Assembly: GCA_964017145.1 (NCBI GenBank)
Contig: OZ024842.1
Coordinates: 682,001-746,000 of the forward strand
Direction of reading: 5' to 3'
Length of the DNA stretch: 64,000 nt
Source: Agrocybe praecox
Taxonomy: Eukaryota > Basidiomycota > Agaricomycetes > Agaricales > Agrocybaceae
In this document: piece after piece, positions 47,588 through 59,100 of the stretch
Layout of the letters: every line of letters begins with the position of its first letter
Position numbering within the stretch: position 1 is the first letter of the stretch
The notes under the pieces: generated by a model
Seen by the model: only the letters and a program-made list of their open reading frames with translations
Databases searched by the model: none
What the model was told of the DNA's origin: nothing
Position numbers and translations under genes: made by a program

Positions 47588-50114
47588 TCATGCAAGTCCG
47601 ACTTCTGCAATATGCTTTCGCATAATCGCTTCTGCAACTGTACACCCACATCGCATTTTCGTCAGTATTATGTTTTTACGAAACGATTGTTCGCACGAAT
47701 GCATTAATAAATCTTGCGTCCAAGAACTTACCATTCGATATGATGCTTTGTGTCGCTTTGATATCCTATAAATTGTGTATCCCAGGAATTTGATAATAAT
47801 AAGTGTCTTTGACATGACATGATGAATTAAAGGTTTTTGCTTACCAGCATCGATGTGAAGTGCTAAGTATGTGTAAATATATCCGAAAGGATAAAAGTGC
47901 ATGACAATGAGTTTTGATGTCTTAAAAAAAATCATGGCTACGAGTTGGAATTAGACGTACAACGTGCAGCTGTCGACTTTGAAACCCTTTCCGCCTGTGG
48001 ACTTGGATAAAATGAGAACGGAAGTAGTCGGAGACAGTTTCAAAATTGTTGGCCCTATCTCCAAAGCTTGTGATGCTGATCATGATGATCATACGCGGAA
48101 AGTAAAAATAAGAGAAAGCATCAATAAAAAATAACTCATTCACAGGCCAAGCCAGGAGAGAGAGAGACGTACTATTTTCGGACCTTGGCTCCAGAATCAA
48201 GTTTGGCTCGTAGGAGGTCTATCTAAATATACGTTAGTCAAATATAAGAGTAGTGTGTGTAGGTGTGAGAACAAGGCACCGACACTCTCGGTCGGCTACG
48301 ACGAGATAGACACGCAGATGGACAGATGGATATTTACCTTGTTCAGGAGGACCACCAAATGTGCATCTTTCAGCAGTTCGTTGGAACAGATCGTCGAGAA
48401 GAGTTGCAGGGAGTCATCTATTCGATTGGTTTTTGGATCTTCTTCCAGGAACTATAGGAACAGAAAGAAAGCAAAGCAAAGTCGATAGATGGAAGGTGGT
48501 AGCTTAGCAGAAAATCTAATGATTAATGATAGAATTGTTGACATACTTGGTCAAATGCGCTTATGGGTGCTGAGAGTAGAGAGATGCAGCATGTCAACTC
48601 TGTAATCGTGATATGATGTTGAGAAAAGAAAAAACACATACCTAAAAATATGATGGCAGTGGCTGGGATAGATGCAGTACATCAAGAGGGGATAATGAGA
48701 CAATTATCAGCGCCTTTGCTGATAGACCCGAGGAACAAATAGAAACGTAAGGGGGCCCACGTACCATCATCGAAATATGGTATCCATGCATGTCTCTAGT
48801 AAAATAGAATAGGACCAAGTTAAATGATTGCTTGCTTCTTCATCGCATGTGGGTAAAAAAACGAGTTACCTGGCCGCGCTGCATGAGAAGAAGAAACGTT
48901 GAGTTTGAACAGTGGCTTTTCATAGATTCATTTTCACTTACCGCGCCCCCTACATCATACAATTTCCAGTCATATGCCTTACCGGCCATTGCTATGGGAA
49001 AACGATGTTCTTGAACGCCCATTGTTTGGAGACGAACGTTTAGGATATCATCTGGGATGGAGATCATTCAGAAGGCATCAACCTTCGTAGCCGAAATTAC
49101 TAACCATTCGAGGGAATGTATTCCGGTTCTCCAATCCTTTGAATGTGTTTCAGGAAACTGTTTGTAGATGTCAGATGAAAATGCACGGGCGCCGGGAAAC
49201 GTATGGACAAAGGCGCAAAAAAGCTATACGCACTATGATGCAGAGTCGTCTAAGCGAATCTTGCGCTCCTCAATATAGAATTTGATGGCTTCATGTGTCC
49301 ACAACGCGTCAATGTCATCCACGGCAAGAGACAAGGTCCGTCCAACAAGCCTGGTGGTTTCCCGCGTCCTATTGGCGAGTTCATTCTTCATCGTCTCAGA
49401 CGCCTTGCTAGAGATCAGAGTTTGCCAACCTTGCCGGACGTATGCACCAGTGCGTCCGCCAGCAATTGATACACCACCGCTAAGTTCTGAGGCTAGAGTA
49501 TCTTCCTGGGACAGGAGATTCAAAAGCCTCACTCTGAGCGAATTTAGCTCTTGCTTCACTTCTGGTGAGGCGAGGGGTTCGTTTGGAGTGCGAAGCGTGA
49601 GTTCATGATCGAGCTCGGCGAAGATCATGCGCAGAGCTTTGATGATGTTAAAGTAAACGACTGGGATCCATGATTGGCGTTCAGCGTCAAGCGTCTTCGC
49701 TGCATAGAATAGTTGGAATTGTTTCTGCAACGTGGATTTTCCTGCATGAATATTTCAGTGATTGAGTGTCATCGATGTTTTCCGGCCCACCTGATTCTGC
49801 TTGGCCTAACAACATGACTGTTCACTCAAGTTAACGATCATGTCAAGCTCTTCGTGTCAGGATTCGTACCTTTGACCTCCCGTTTCTTGGCATCCTTCAG
49901 ACGCGACGCCTCTCTCTTCGACGTTCTTTAGTTCAATGAGGGATGGGAATGTGAGATGGGACATTACTTTGAGCTCGTCGTCTATTCTGCTACTTATAAG
50001 AGCAGCTTCTTCCTTGGACATGGCAGGTCCAACCTCTGGGGGATAGCTCCGATTGCTAAACCGCGAGGATGCAGATGAGGGTTGTCTCTGAAGGGCTAAA
50101 GAAGCTGCTGCCAT
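47588..50114 (-). CDS. Atypical G-protein alpha subunit, catalytic glutamine replaced
   Basis: Heterotrimeric-type Galpha GTPase. Exons: 50114-49968, 49915-49870, 49817-49791, 49741-49234, 49157-49105, 49051-48942, 48878-48870, 48795-48765, 48662-48642, 48569-48547, 48451-48338, 48222-48173, 48075-47961, 47862-47845, 47765-47732 and 47637-47588, coding for 451 residues. P-loop GQAESGKST is at 69-77; a helical domain enlarged by about 100 residues follows; switch I VRLQTMG is near 266-272 with its arginine. Switch II is DVGGARGQRHAWIPYFDD, where canonical subunits have DVGGQ. NKID is at 362-365 and the base-binding loop is HFTSML. The N-terminus MAAASLALQ lacks the MG(x)CxxS lipidation signal. 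Such divergent subunits form an expanded mushroom-specific group. It may signal slowly or constitutively, or not hydrolyse GTP by the standard route. Confidence 0.9.
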
Positions 50115-51264
50115 TGAACCGTATGAAGTCGTAAGTAAAAAGAGAAGGGTCAACTAATAAAAGGCCTTGCGCCTGTACGGTTGATGCTTATCTGCCGGAA
50201 ACGGCCATTGATTCGGCGGGAAGGGCTATAGCATTCTCGACAACAGTGGAAAAGATGATGCTGTTCATTGATGGTTTTCAGACGGTAGAGATAGGGCGCA
50301 CGTCAATCATTTTGAGGGTTGAGAATTCATTCTTCTCATATCTATATTTGTCTTACGGTGCCTGTCAGCAACTGCTTTTGTTGATGATGAAGCGAACATG
50401 TACAGGTTCACCAGTGGATGGCTATTTGGTGTTAACTCTTTATCCAGAAGCTAGTAACACTGCGAGAAATTCGGGTGCTCCGTCGAATAACACGAGCCGA
50501 AGAGAGAGGAGTAATAGGGGATCCGGCTATGTAGGAAAGTAGGAGTGAGAAAGTTTTGACAACGACTTGATACTGAACCCGAGCTCATAGATTCCCTATT
50601 AATACCTTGCACTCCAGTGATTTTCTCGTCTCACAAGGAAGAACATCACTGAAAATGAGATATTCTCAGAATTTCGAGGTTGTCATTAGCCGTTGCCGGT
50701 TGAAACTTGAGCTAAGCAAGGCTTGCTTCTTGATGTTGACCAGCTTCGAGTCTTGACCTCGCTCATTGGAGAAAGTGGAATATGATTTTTTTTCGAGCAT
50801 CCCGGCCTCGGGGGGAAAATATGCCAAGCAAGATATCTGCAGATGGTGGAACTGTCAACGTCTTTCTTAGTAACCATCCAGATTAGTCAATGAAATACTG
50901 GGTAGAAAACCGGGGCGTACCACATGGATCAGAGGCTTTCCGTCTAGGCGTCCCGAGTTGTCCTAAAACACGGAGAACGAATAACAAAACTTAGGAGTCA
51001 AGTCCTGCGAGCATTTATTCTGATTTTCTTTAGATTTTATGGGAGTTGAAACGTTGATGTTACACGTCTTCAGGAGTCAATTGCGTCAATCTTTAGAATA
51101 TATTCTTTGGTAGATATCCTCCAAAATGTAACGACCTAAAGCGGTTATTTTCTACAAATATTCCGCAATTTGGTCCTAAACTTGATGATTAGTCATTAGG
51201 CGTCATGATCAGACGTGTTCACGCGTTGTTGTACTACTGCGAGCGCCATATAGACCTGTACTAT
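50115..51264. other. Intergenic region between divergent G-alpha and USE1 genes
   Basis: This is probably both promoters. An open frame at 50246-50542 has no recognisable domain. An in-frame ATG at 51205 lies upstream of the chosen USE1 start. No repeat or RNA gene is recognised. Confidence 0.35.
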
Positions 51265-52377
51265 ATGATGGACTATGCAACGTTTGACCAGCACGACGAG
51301 ATAAACCTTGCTCGTTTGACTCGAAGATTAGAGAAGTCAGTGGCAGAGCGCGATGATTGGAAACCCTCACAGTCGTTGCCTGCTGAGGAGATTTGGCTGA
51401 GAGTACAGAAAACACGCCAGGTCAGCTGCTCGAGTTTTCTGAACGGGATACAGAGCAAATGGCTTACACGTCTATGTAGAAAGTCAAGTTTGCGCGGAGA
51501 CTGCTAAAGAACATCGAAGTGAACGACTTTGAACCGTCAGTGTATGTTCCACATATCTCTAGGATATGTACATCTGGTGAATCATATCTTTAGTGCCCGC
51601 ATAAAGCATCTGAACGACTTCAAAATCAAACTGGACCGTGTCGATACTATGTTAAAGGATGTGGAAACTGTGCGTATTGCTATGTTATTCTTAACTTATA
51701 ATTGACAATTCTTCTAGTCTTCTAAACCTGAACCACATATACCCGAACCTATTCTTCCAACTCTTGCAATCCCTAGACCGCCTCTTACACCTAGTGCTCC
51801 ATCTATCTCCAATGCACAACTTCAAAGCTCACCTACTACACAGAATACCGGTCTTCTCAACGCGCCCGAAACCAAGAAGACTTCTGTGTCGCCGTCACCA
51901 AGCGGTATTGCAACTACAGGGCTCACAATAGTTCCTCCAGATCCCGATGAACTCTCACCATCTCTGATTACCACTGCATTACCCTCTCTTCTTCCCTCGC
52001 ATCTGCCAGAGACAGCTGTCGCTTCAGCGTTCGCGCGAAACTTTGGATCTATACCGACAAACCGCAAAGCAGGCGCTAGCACTCTCGCACATGGGTCTAC
52101 GGCTCTTCACGAAGAACTATCGTCCCAGCTCGAACTAATGGCTCAACAACTCAAGCGGAACGCTATTCATTTCTCTTCGTCTTTGGAGAAAGACAAATCC
52201 GTGGTCGAGGATGCCCAACAAAAGCTGGAAGGCAATTATGATGTCATGCAGAAGGAGCGCGTGCGCCTTAGGGATCGTAGTTCGGCGAGTAGGTCGAACA
52301 CTTGCTTGATTCTTGGAGTGGTGGCATTGGTGCTCTTGGTGTTCATGCTTATGGTTTCGGTCATTCGTTTCTCATGA
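51265..52377 (+). CDS. USE1: Use1, tail-anchored SNARE of Golgi-to-ER transport
   Basis: Use1 is an ER SNARE that works with Ufe1, Sec20 and Sec22 to fuse COPI vesicles. Four exons, 51265-51420, 51480-51541, 51594-51669 and 51718-52377, code for 317 residues. The N-terminal helical part (INLARLTRRLEKSVAERDDW, then KFARRLLKNIEVNDFEP) matches the family. A Pro/Ser-rich linker follows, then the SNARE-like helix (HEELSSQLELMAQQLKRNAI, FSSSLEKDKSVVEDAQQKLE). A C-terminal membrane anchor, TCLILGVVALVLLVFMLMVS, ends the protein. I took the ATG at 51265 because homologues begin shortly before INL; 51268 or 51205 are alternatives. As a tail-anchored protein it would be a client of the GET pathway. Confidence 0.88.
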
Positions 52378-53267
52378 AACAAGTCGATCTCTTTCTACCT
52401 TCACGGTCTACGCTTTCGACTCCAGCACTACGTGTCCGTTTGCAACCTCGGCCAGTCCTTCTGCATGGACTTTCGGGGGTTTGTAGTTGTAAGCCATATT
52501 CAATTCACCCGCACCTCACACGTTCATTATTTGTAGTATGTTCTATACAAGCAATTTTAGATATTATTTACGACTTTGATAATAATGACCAGTGGTGATT
52601 GTTGTTCCATCACCATGTTTCATCGTAAAAAGTAACGATTACTTAAGTTTCTGGATAAAGAGAGGCATTTTCACTTTGCATCATACTTACTTCCCTGCTA
52701 GTTATTTTCGATTTCGATTTCGTCATGAAACACATGATTTCTCCGATGTATATACACTATGTGCACAAAGTTCAGACTCAAACCATGTTTGGCAAATATC
52801 TTTCCGTATTCGTAGGAACTAACTTAAACCATCGATACCGGTGATCGACGGGTTTGAAGGTCCAAACCATTGAATTTGTCTCTGTAGTGTTGCTGGATCC
52901 TTGCTTCCCTTCACTAATTCCAGGTTTTGACCGATTAATATCTATCAAGTAGCTTCCTCCGTGGGGTAGGATACGTATGTACGCTATACATCATTCTCCG
53001 GATGAAGGTTAAACTTGTGTGAGGGACAGGCCCGGGTTGCACTTGTTCGATGGGAGGGCAAGCCGAATAAGTAAGGAGTTGGAAGGCGAAAATTAATGTC
53101 GGAGAGACTGACGGGTGATTCTTTGGCACCGTCAATACTGCTTGTCCTTCCTCTTCTTATAGAATATTTTTTACAATTTGCAAAAGGATACAAAGGAGTC
53201 CACGCGAATGAGAATGTGGGGATTAAAAGATTCAAGCAGTACAGCCTTAACAGGTGCGGCAAGCCCA
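52378..53267. other. 3' flank of convergent genes
   Basis: USE1 (plus) and the NACHT gene (minus) converge here. No gene is recognised; open frames near 53096-53476 are antisense to the NACHT gene. Confidence 0.4.
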
Positions 53268-55042
53268 TTAAATCAATGGCAAGATATAGCCAGCGATCCC
53301 TTCTTGACTGTACCCTATATAATTACTTGCGTTATCCCTCTCAGCCACATCCGTCGTGTAAAAATGGTCAGATGATCTTTCACTATACTCGCGAAAGAGT
53401 GGTACAGCCCCACAGACTTCCCTGGAATAGATGTGTCCGACAACGCCCTCGTCCGAGTATCCGAGACGCTGAATAGCATTATCGCGCTCTTCGAAACTGG
53501 CGGTATAAAAATGATCATCGAGACGAGGGCTGTAGACACGGTAAAGAGGGACTAATCCCTCATGACCTCTCGGGAAGACTAAGCCAGGCGAGGTTTCCTG
53601 ACAATATCCTAGTTGTGAAGTAGCGCGCTGCATTTCTGCTGCGTCTGTTGTGTAGAAGTGATCTGAGTATGACGGTCTCCATGCGCGGAGAAGAGGGACA
53701 GCCAGATCGCGCCCGACACATCCAATGCAGGGAGAGTGAATGAATGGCAAGATATACCCAGCGATTCCTTCTTGACTGTACCCCAAATTATTACTTGCGT
53801 TATCCCTCTCAGCCACATCCGTCGTGTAAAAATGGTCAGATGATCTTTCACTATACTCGCGAAAGAGTGGTACAGCCCCACAGACTTCCCTGGAATAGAC
53901 GTATCCGACAACGCCCTCGTCCAAGTATCCGAGAAGCTGAATGGCATTATCACGCTCTTCGAAATCGGCGGTATAACAATGATCATCGAGCTGAGGGTTG
54001 TAGACACGGTAAAGAGGGACTAATCCCTCATGACCTCTCGGGAAGACCAAGCCAGGCGACATTTCCTGGAAATATCCTAGCTGTGAAGTAGCGCGCTGCA
54101 TTTCTGCTGCGTCTGTTGTGTAGAAGTGCCTTGCGCGTGCGTTGTGGCATGCGCGGAGAAGAGGGACAGCCTGAGCCCGCTCGACGCATCCTATACGGGG
54201 AGAGTGAATGAGATCCACATGTTTCGTGATTTCCGAAAGAGGGGCCTTAGCAAAAGAATCCCGGATCTGTGAATCAGGGCGACTCGCGATGAGGAATTTG
54301 AAGGGCAAGTTGCCATGTTTTAGCAAGTCTCCGATGAGGGAAAGAACGTAAACCTGGATTTCAGGGGTTTGACATTCATCAAGGCCGTCGATAATAATGG
54401 TGGGCGTATGTGTTAGAGGAGAAGGTAAGCGAAGCGAAGGTTCAACTATTAGTGAGCGTAGCTGACTAGACAAAGATTTGGATGGTAATGTGGTATCCAT
54501 AGCCATCGCTTTATCTATCAGGGAACGCATACTGGGGACATTCACAGCGATCTGGTATGCCAAAGTTGAGAAAAGCAATTTAGCAAGACCGCGTTGATCA
54601 TCGCCCTTCAGGAAGAAAAACGACCCTGCGTATCGTTCCTTGTACGTTTGTGACAGAAGCTCTGCTATGGTCTGCAAAATAGCTGTTTTGCACGTTCCAG
54701 CAGGCCCATAAAGCCACAGGACGTTCGTTGATGGATTTGGGTCGTTGATCCACTCGATAATTTCCTCCAAAGTCTCTCCGTATGTCCCTGGATCGCACTT
54801 CTTATGAGGATATCGTTCTGCTGAATCATACGTCGCCGAATGAGCTATGGCTTGACTCAAATAGGATAAACCTAGTAAAAATAATTATTCTTGTTGCATT
54901 ATACTTCTCTACAGAGCGGACATTACTTGCCTGGCTCCATAGGCCACGAAGGTTGGTTGATAGTAAAGCTTCCACCGGTAACAAGAAGGTTACTTCCTGA
55001 GCCAAATATTCCTTGTGTGGCTCCTATCTGATCATTTGCCAT
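53268..55042 (-). CDS. NLR-like NACHT NTPase fused to two DUF5648 units
   Basis: Two exons, 55042-54931 and 54871-53268, joined by a GC..AG intron, code for 571 residues. Residues 1-37 (MANDQIGATQGIFGSGSNLL, VTGGSFTI) resemble the short leader of many mushroom STAND proteins, then AHSATYDSAERYPHKKCDPG. The NACHT core has Walker A GPAGTCKT (93-100, with Cys where Gly is usual), Walker B IIIDGLDE (196-203) and FLIASRPDSQIR. After residue 260 there is no helical or WD40/ankyrin part; instead two 156-residue DUF5648 units follow, each with three DHFYTT-type sub-repeats and each opening with IHSP-IGCV. No signal peptide, so cytosolic. Fungal NACHT proteins switch on by NTP-driven oligomerisation when their C-terminal repeats sense a ligand. 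Here DUF5648 sits in that position. Function and ligand are unknown. Confidence 0.88.
53271..54206 (-). repeat. In-frame tandem duplication, 2 x 468 bp
   Basis: Two adjacent units of 468 bp (54206-53739 and 53738-53271) within the NACHT gene encode the two DUF5648 modules. Long stretches are identical at the DNA level, for example the block starting near 53813 and its counterpart near 53345, so the duplication is recent. The length is 156 codons exactly, keeping the frame. Confidence 0.85.
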
Positions 55043-56125
55043 CTTTCAATTGCGTCGTTTAGGTTTCAAGCTTGAGTGTTTAAGGCAAGTCAACTCCTCC
55101 AGCAAGCGCAAGTATATATATGGATTCGCACGATTGTGATCAAGGTTCACGGAAAATGAACATATTGTCTTTAGGCCATGTAGACGACGACCCAGTACCG
55201 TCACGGTGCCAAATCACCGCCGGAGAGAATTGCCCTGGGCTTGAATACGCGTATCTAACGTCAAACTACGATATGAGAATCACATAGAAACCTGGTGAAG
55301 TATATATACTTACTATTAAATGAAGCCATGAACCACTGGACGCGTTGGCGATGAGTAAAGTTAACGCTTCTGAGCTAGACTTCAATCAAAAGAGCATTCG
55401 TATCGATTAACTCATTCTCTTTCAGACCCTGCGAATTCCACGTCAAGGTAAGTAACCTGGGGAAAAGTAAGAAAAAAAAAAGGTTTTACATGATGACGTT
55501 CTTACATACAAGTTCAAACAAGTCCTCGCCAGTCAGTGTCCCGTACTTTCATTATCATATTTGTTCAATCTATCGAGGGTGAGCTGTATGTTTCTAGAGG
55601 AGAGGGTTGACGCTGAAGATGAATCGTGGAATAAAAGGATGTATTAGTATTATTTGAGTATCATATCATAGCGCTATGGAGCAAATACCGATAAATAATT
55701 TATTGACATCCTTCCTGAATCTCAACGCTCAGCCTGAAAATTTTGACTGAGAGGAGTATGGGGTATGGGGTATAGTGTCCAGGTTTCTTGAAAATGTCCG
55801 AGAAATTTATCATGGTCATAGACCCGAGTGATAAACAAACGCGAGGCTAACATTGAACTACAATGATCTTCAATATGTACAGGAGGGGTGGAAATTACGA
55901 CGAAGAAAAAAAGCCCCATAAACGAAAATGACTAGCTATATGAAACAGTAGGAAATTGCGTGCGCGTCTTAGGTACAGAATGTCTATAAAGTACAGGAGT
56001 ACAAGAGAAAGCAAATAAAGTGTGAGGACGCAAAGCAGAAAACAAAGGAGAGCGTAAAATAACGATAAAGAATGACAAAGGAGGACTAAACAAAATACAA
56101 AGAAATTTGCTGGCTTAGTAGATGA
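55043..56125. other. NACHT gene promoter and adenylate cyclase 3' flank
   Basis: About 1.1 kb without a gene. The left end holds the TATA element of the NACHT gene, and the right end should be the 3' untranslated region of adenylate cyclase. No other signal is recognised. Confidence 0.4.
55113..55122 (-). promoter_or_regulatory. TATA box of the NACHT-DUF5648 gene
   Basis: On the minus strand CATATATATA lies 71-80 nt upstream of the ATG at 55042, a suitable distance for a TATA element. The secreted DUF5648 genes have similar elements. Confidence 0.5.
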
Positions 56126-59100
56126 TCACTGTGAGCGAGCGAGAATAGTGGCGATGTAAGTTAGGAGATCTTGATCGAGGCGGCCATCTTGCTTTAAGCT
56201 GGAAATGAGGGCATCGGGTGTTATCAAAGAATTGGCAAATTTGTTCGGTCGTTCGACTGCCAGTGAATCTGGAATTCGAGTTCGTTCTACAATGGCCGTA
56301 ATAGCATTGACGATGCGCAATGATAATGAATCAAGCACAAGCATGAGATCTGAGTTTGAAGAGCTGTCGTTAATGGAAGGGAGTAAAAGGTTCGGGTCAC
56401 CGTAGAATGTTAAAGCGTGGGTCGATGAATCGGTCTTCTCCGAGTTGGATTGGATACTGGATTTGCGATCTGTTATAGGTTTGAAGATACGACCGCTCGA
56501 TAAAGCTTCTAAGCGGAGGCAGACCAGACCAAGCTCTTTGATTTGCGGTACGCTGAACTGTACTCTTGAGCCTGACGCTGTTGGGTCTGCCACAGGTTCC
56601 TTTAGTTCATGTCGGCCCTCTAGGTTACGAGGGTAAAGAACATTAAGGATCTCCGGAAGTTCAATGCCCTTCAGCTTAACTTCACCGACGTATGTGACGG
56701 AGACACCCAGATCGCGAATACCTTCAATAGCTTGCGAAGTTTGAAGCTTTGAATATTCCGTCTCTTCTTCAGTCTCGAATACCTTCGCATTAATCTCGCG
56801 AACAATATCCAAACTGCACATGATCTGGCCACCCAGTGCGTTACTGTTGATACGTGCAGATCGATTGACCATAGGACCGAAATAATCCATGCGATGGGTG
56901 ATAACATCGGTTTCACATAGTGGAGTGCCGCTGTGGATACCCATGCGGACAGAGAGGCCACGAGCTATGAGACGGCCCTTGTCATCGTAAATAGGTTTTC
57001 CATCTTCGCATTCAAGGATTTCGAGCGGCCATTGTTCGTTTAATAGCTCGACTTGTACAGTCAGGCACCACCAAACTGCCGCAAGGCTAGTAGGGAAGGA
57101 ACACATGAATGCATCTCCTTCGGTCTTCACTTCGTATCCACCACAGAGCCGTAAATGACGACGCAGAAGAGAGTTGTGCATCTTGATGGCAGTCGGCATA
57201 CCCGGATTAACTTCCCAAAGATGGGTCGAGTTACGAATATCGGTGAAAACAAGAGTGACATGACCAGTAGGTGCAGGAGCTTCAGGCAACCTGCGTAGTT
57301 CATGATCCCTGACTTCTTGTTTCCTCTTAGTGCGATAATCAACGACATCGGTAGTGCGAGTCTTGAAAAGGTCCGCAACGAGGATAATCATCACCATTGT
57401 ACTTCCACTGGAACCATAGCTAATTGCGATGTCTCGAAGCTTTTGGGCTGCAAGCATCGGATCAGTTTGCTCTTCCCTAAGCATTGTACGAGCAATGTCG
57501 ACAGCGGTCTTGTATGGGACATAATTCCACAGGCCACGATTTGCTATGATCACGAATTCATCCATATCCGTAAGATCATACACGAAAATGTCAGGCCTTG
57601 CATTCATCGTTGGGAACATATGGAAGTACCCGAACGAGCGAGAAACTTCCACCTCCTCGTTGACCAGGCCTGGGGGTGATATCGAACCCTCTGCCGCGCG
57701 TATACGAGCCGTCTCCACGCGATCATATGGGTCGTGCTTCTTGGAAATTTCATGATAGATGCCTTGCCTAGAAACCACAGCGAGGCAGTCGCCGACGTTA
57801 GCGGCGTATATCGTCCTATCCACGACATAGAGCGCGATTCCGGAGGCACCAACGCGATAATACTGCCCGTCATTACTAGCAGAGTTGCCTTGTGGTATAG
57901 CAGGAGGAAGTAAGGAATTGCCTTGAGATTGTTTACGAGTGCCTGAAATTACATGAAAGTACAATTCTTGATTCAACTTCAAGAATGTCCAATGTAAGGC
58001 CTTTTTAATCCCCTCTCGCTTCATAGCCTGCGTCAGAGTTGCTGGATCTCGCCTGGAATAAATTTCATTGATCGCTGCTAGTTGGGTCTTGAAGATGTTG
58101 ACAAAATTATCATGAAGGAACTTCGATGTACGATTCGGGCTTTGCCCCGGCTTTAGGTATTTCGAAGGGTGTGTCTGGCCGAACATAGCAAAAACTGCTT
58201 CTTCCTTTCTCCCATGGACATGGAATTCATGGACGAGGTCAATCATCGTCAGATGATCGTTTCTGCTCAAGGAATCCGCGATACCGTATCCCATACCGCA
58301 CACCGTCGAAAGCGAGGTCCTGACACGTCGATCATGGTTCTCATCTGGAATATCAATAGTGGTGTCCCTGCCCGTCGCAGTGATAGTGACATCCATAAGT
58401 CCCAGAACTTTCAATTGAGAGAGGGTAGTGAAACCCGATAACATGGCCGTGTTTCCGGAGGCGCTTCCGTGGCTCAACTGCTTCATTCGCATGATGGCGC
58501 TATCTGCTTTGATTTGCAGACGCTTGTTACCCGACAAGTTCAAATACTTGAGGTTCGTGTTGAAGTTCCTATTATTGCATAAATTATTCAGAAAATGTGG
58601 ATTAACGATGGTACCACAAAAAAAAACGTACCAATTCCAATCGAATTCCCAATTGTTGACATTGTACTTCAAAAAGTTGCTGCCGACATCCAAAACTGTC
58701 AAGCTCGGCACTTTACCTAGTTCTTGAGGAAGAGTCGGTAGCATGTTTCCATTCAAGAAAATAGTAGTTAAACGTGTAAGCCTTGGGAAGTCTTCCGCCG
58801 GTAAGCTCGTTAGCCTGTTGCCGCTGAGGTAAAGTTCTTCCAGGAATACCATATTACGAAAAAACGCAGGTGGCAAGCACTGGATTTCGTTGAAAGACAT
58901 GTTAAGGACTTTAAGATTCTTGAAAATCATTAGAGGCCGGATGTCATCGTCTGTTAAGCAATTTTCCCCCAGGTATAATTTCTCCAGAGAGTGGACAAGC
59001 GGGGGTACACTGTGCAAAGATCCAACTGACGCTGTCGATGGTCGTCGGCTTGTCAAATCAGGCGGTGCTAAGCCACCGTCCAATGCAAGAGAATCGCGCG

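Noticed and set aside
53271..54206. CRISPR-like or transposon-like repeat
   Set aside because: The two direct repeats are in-frame protein modules with no spacers, inverted ends or target duplications.
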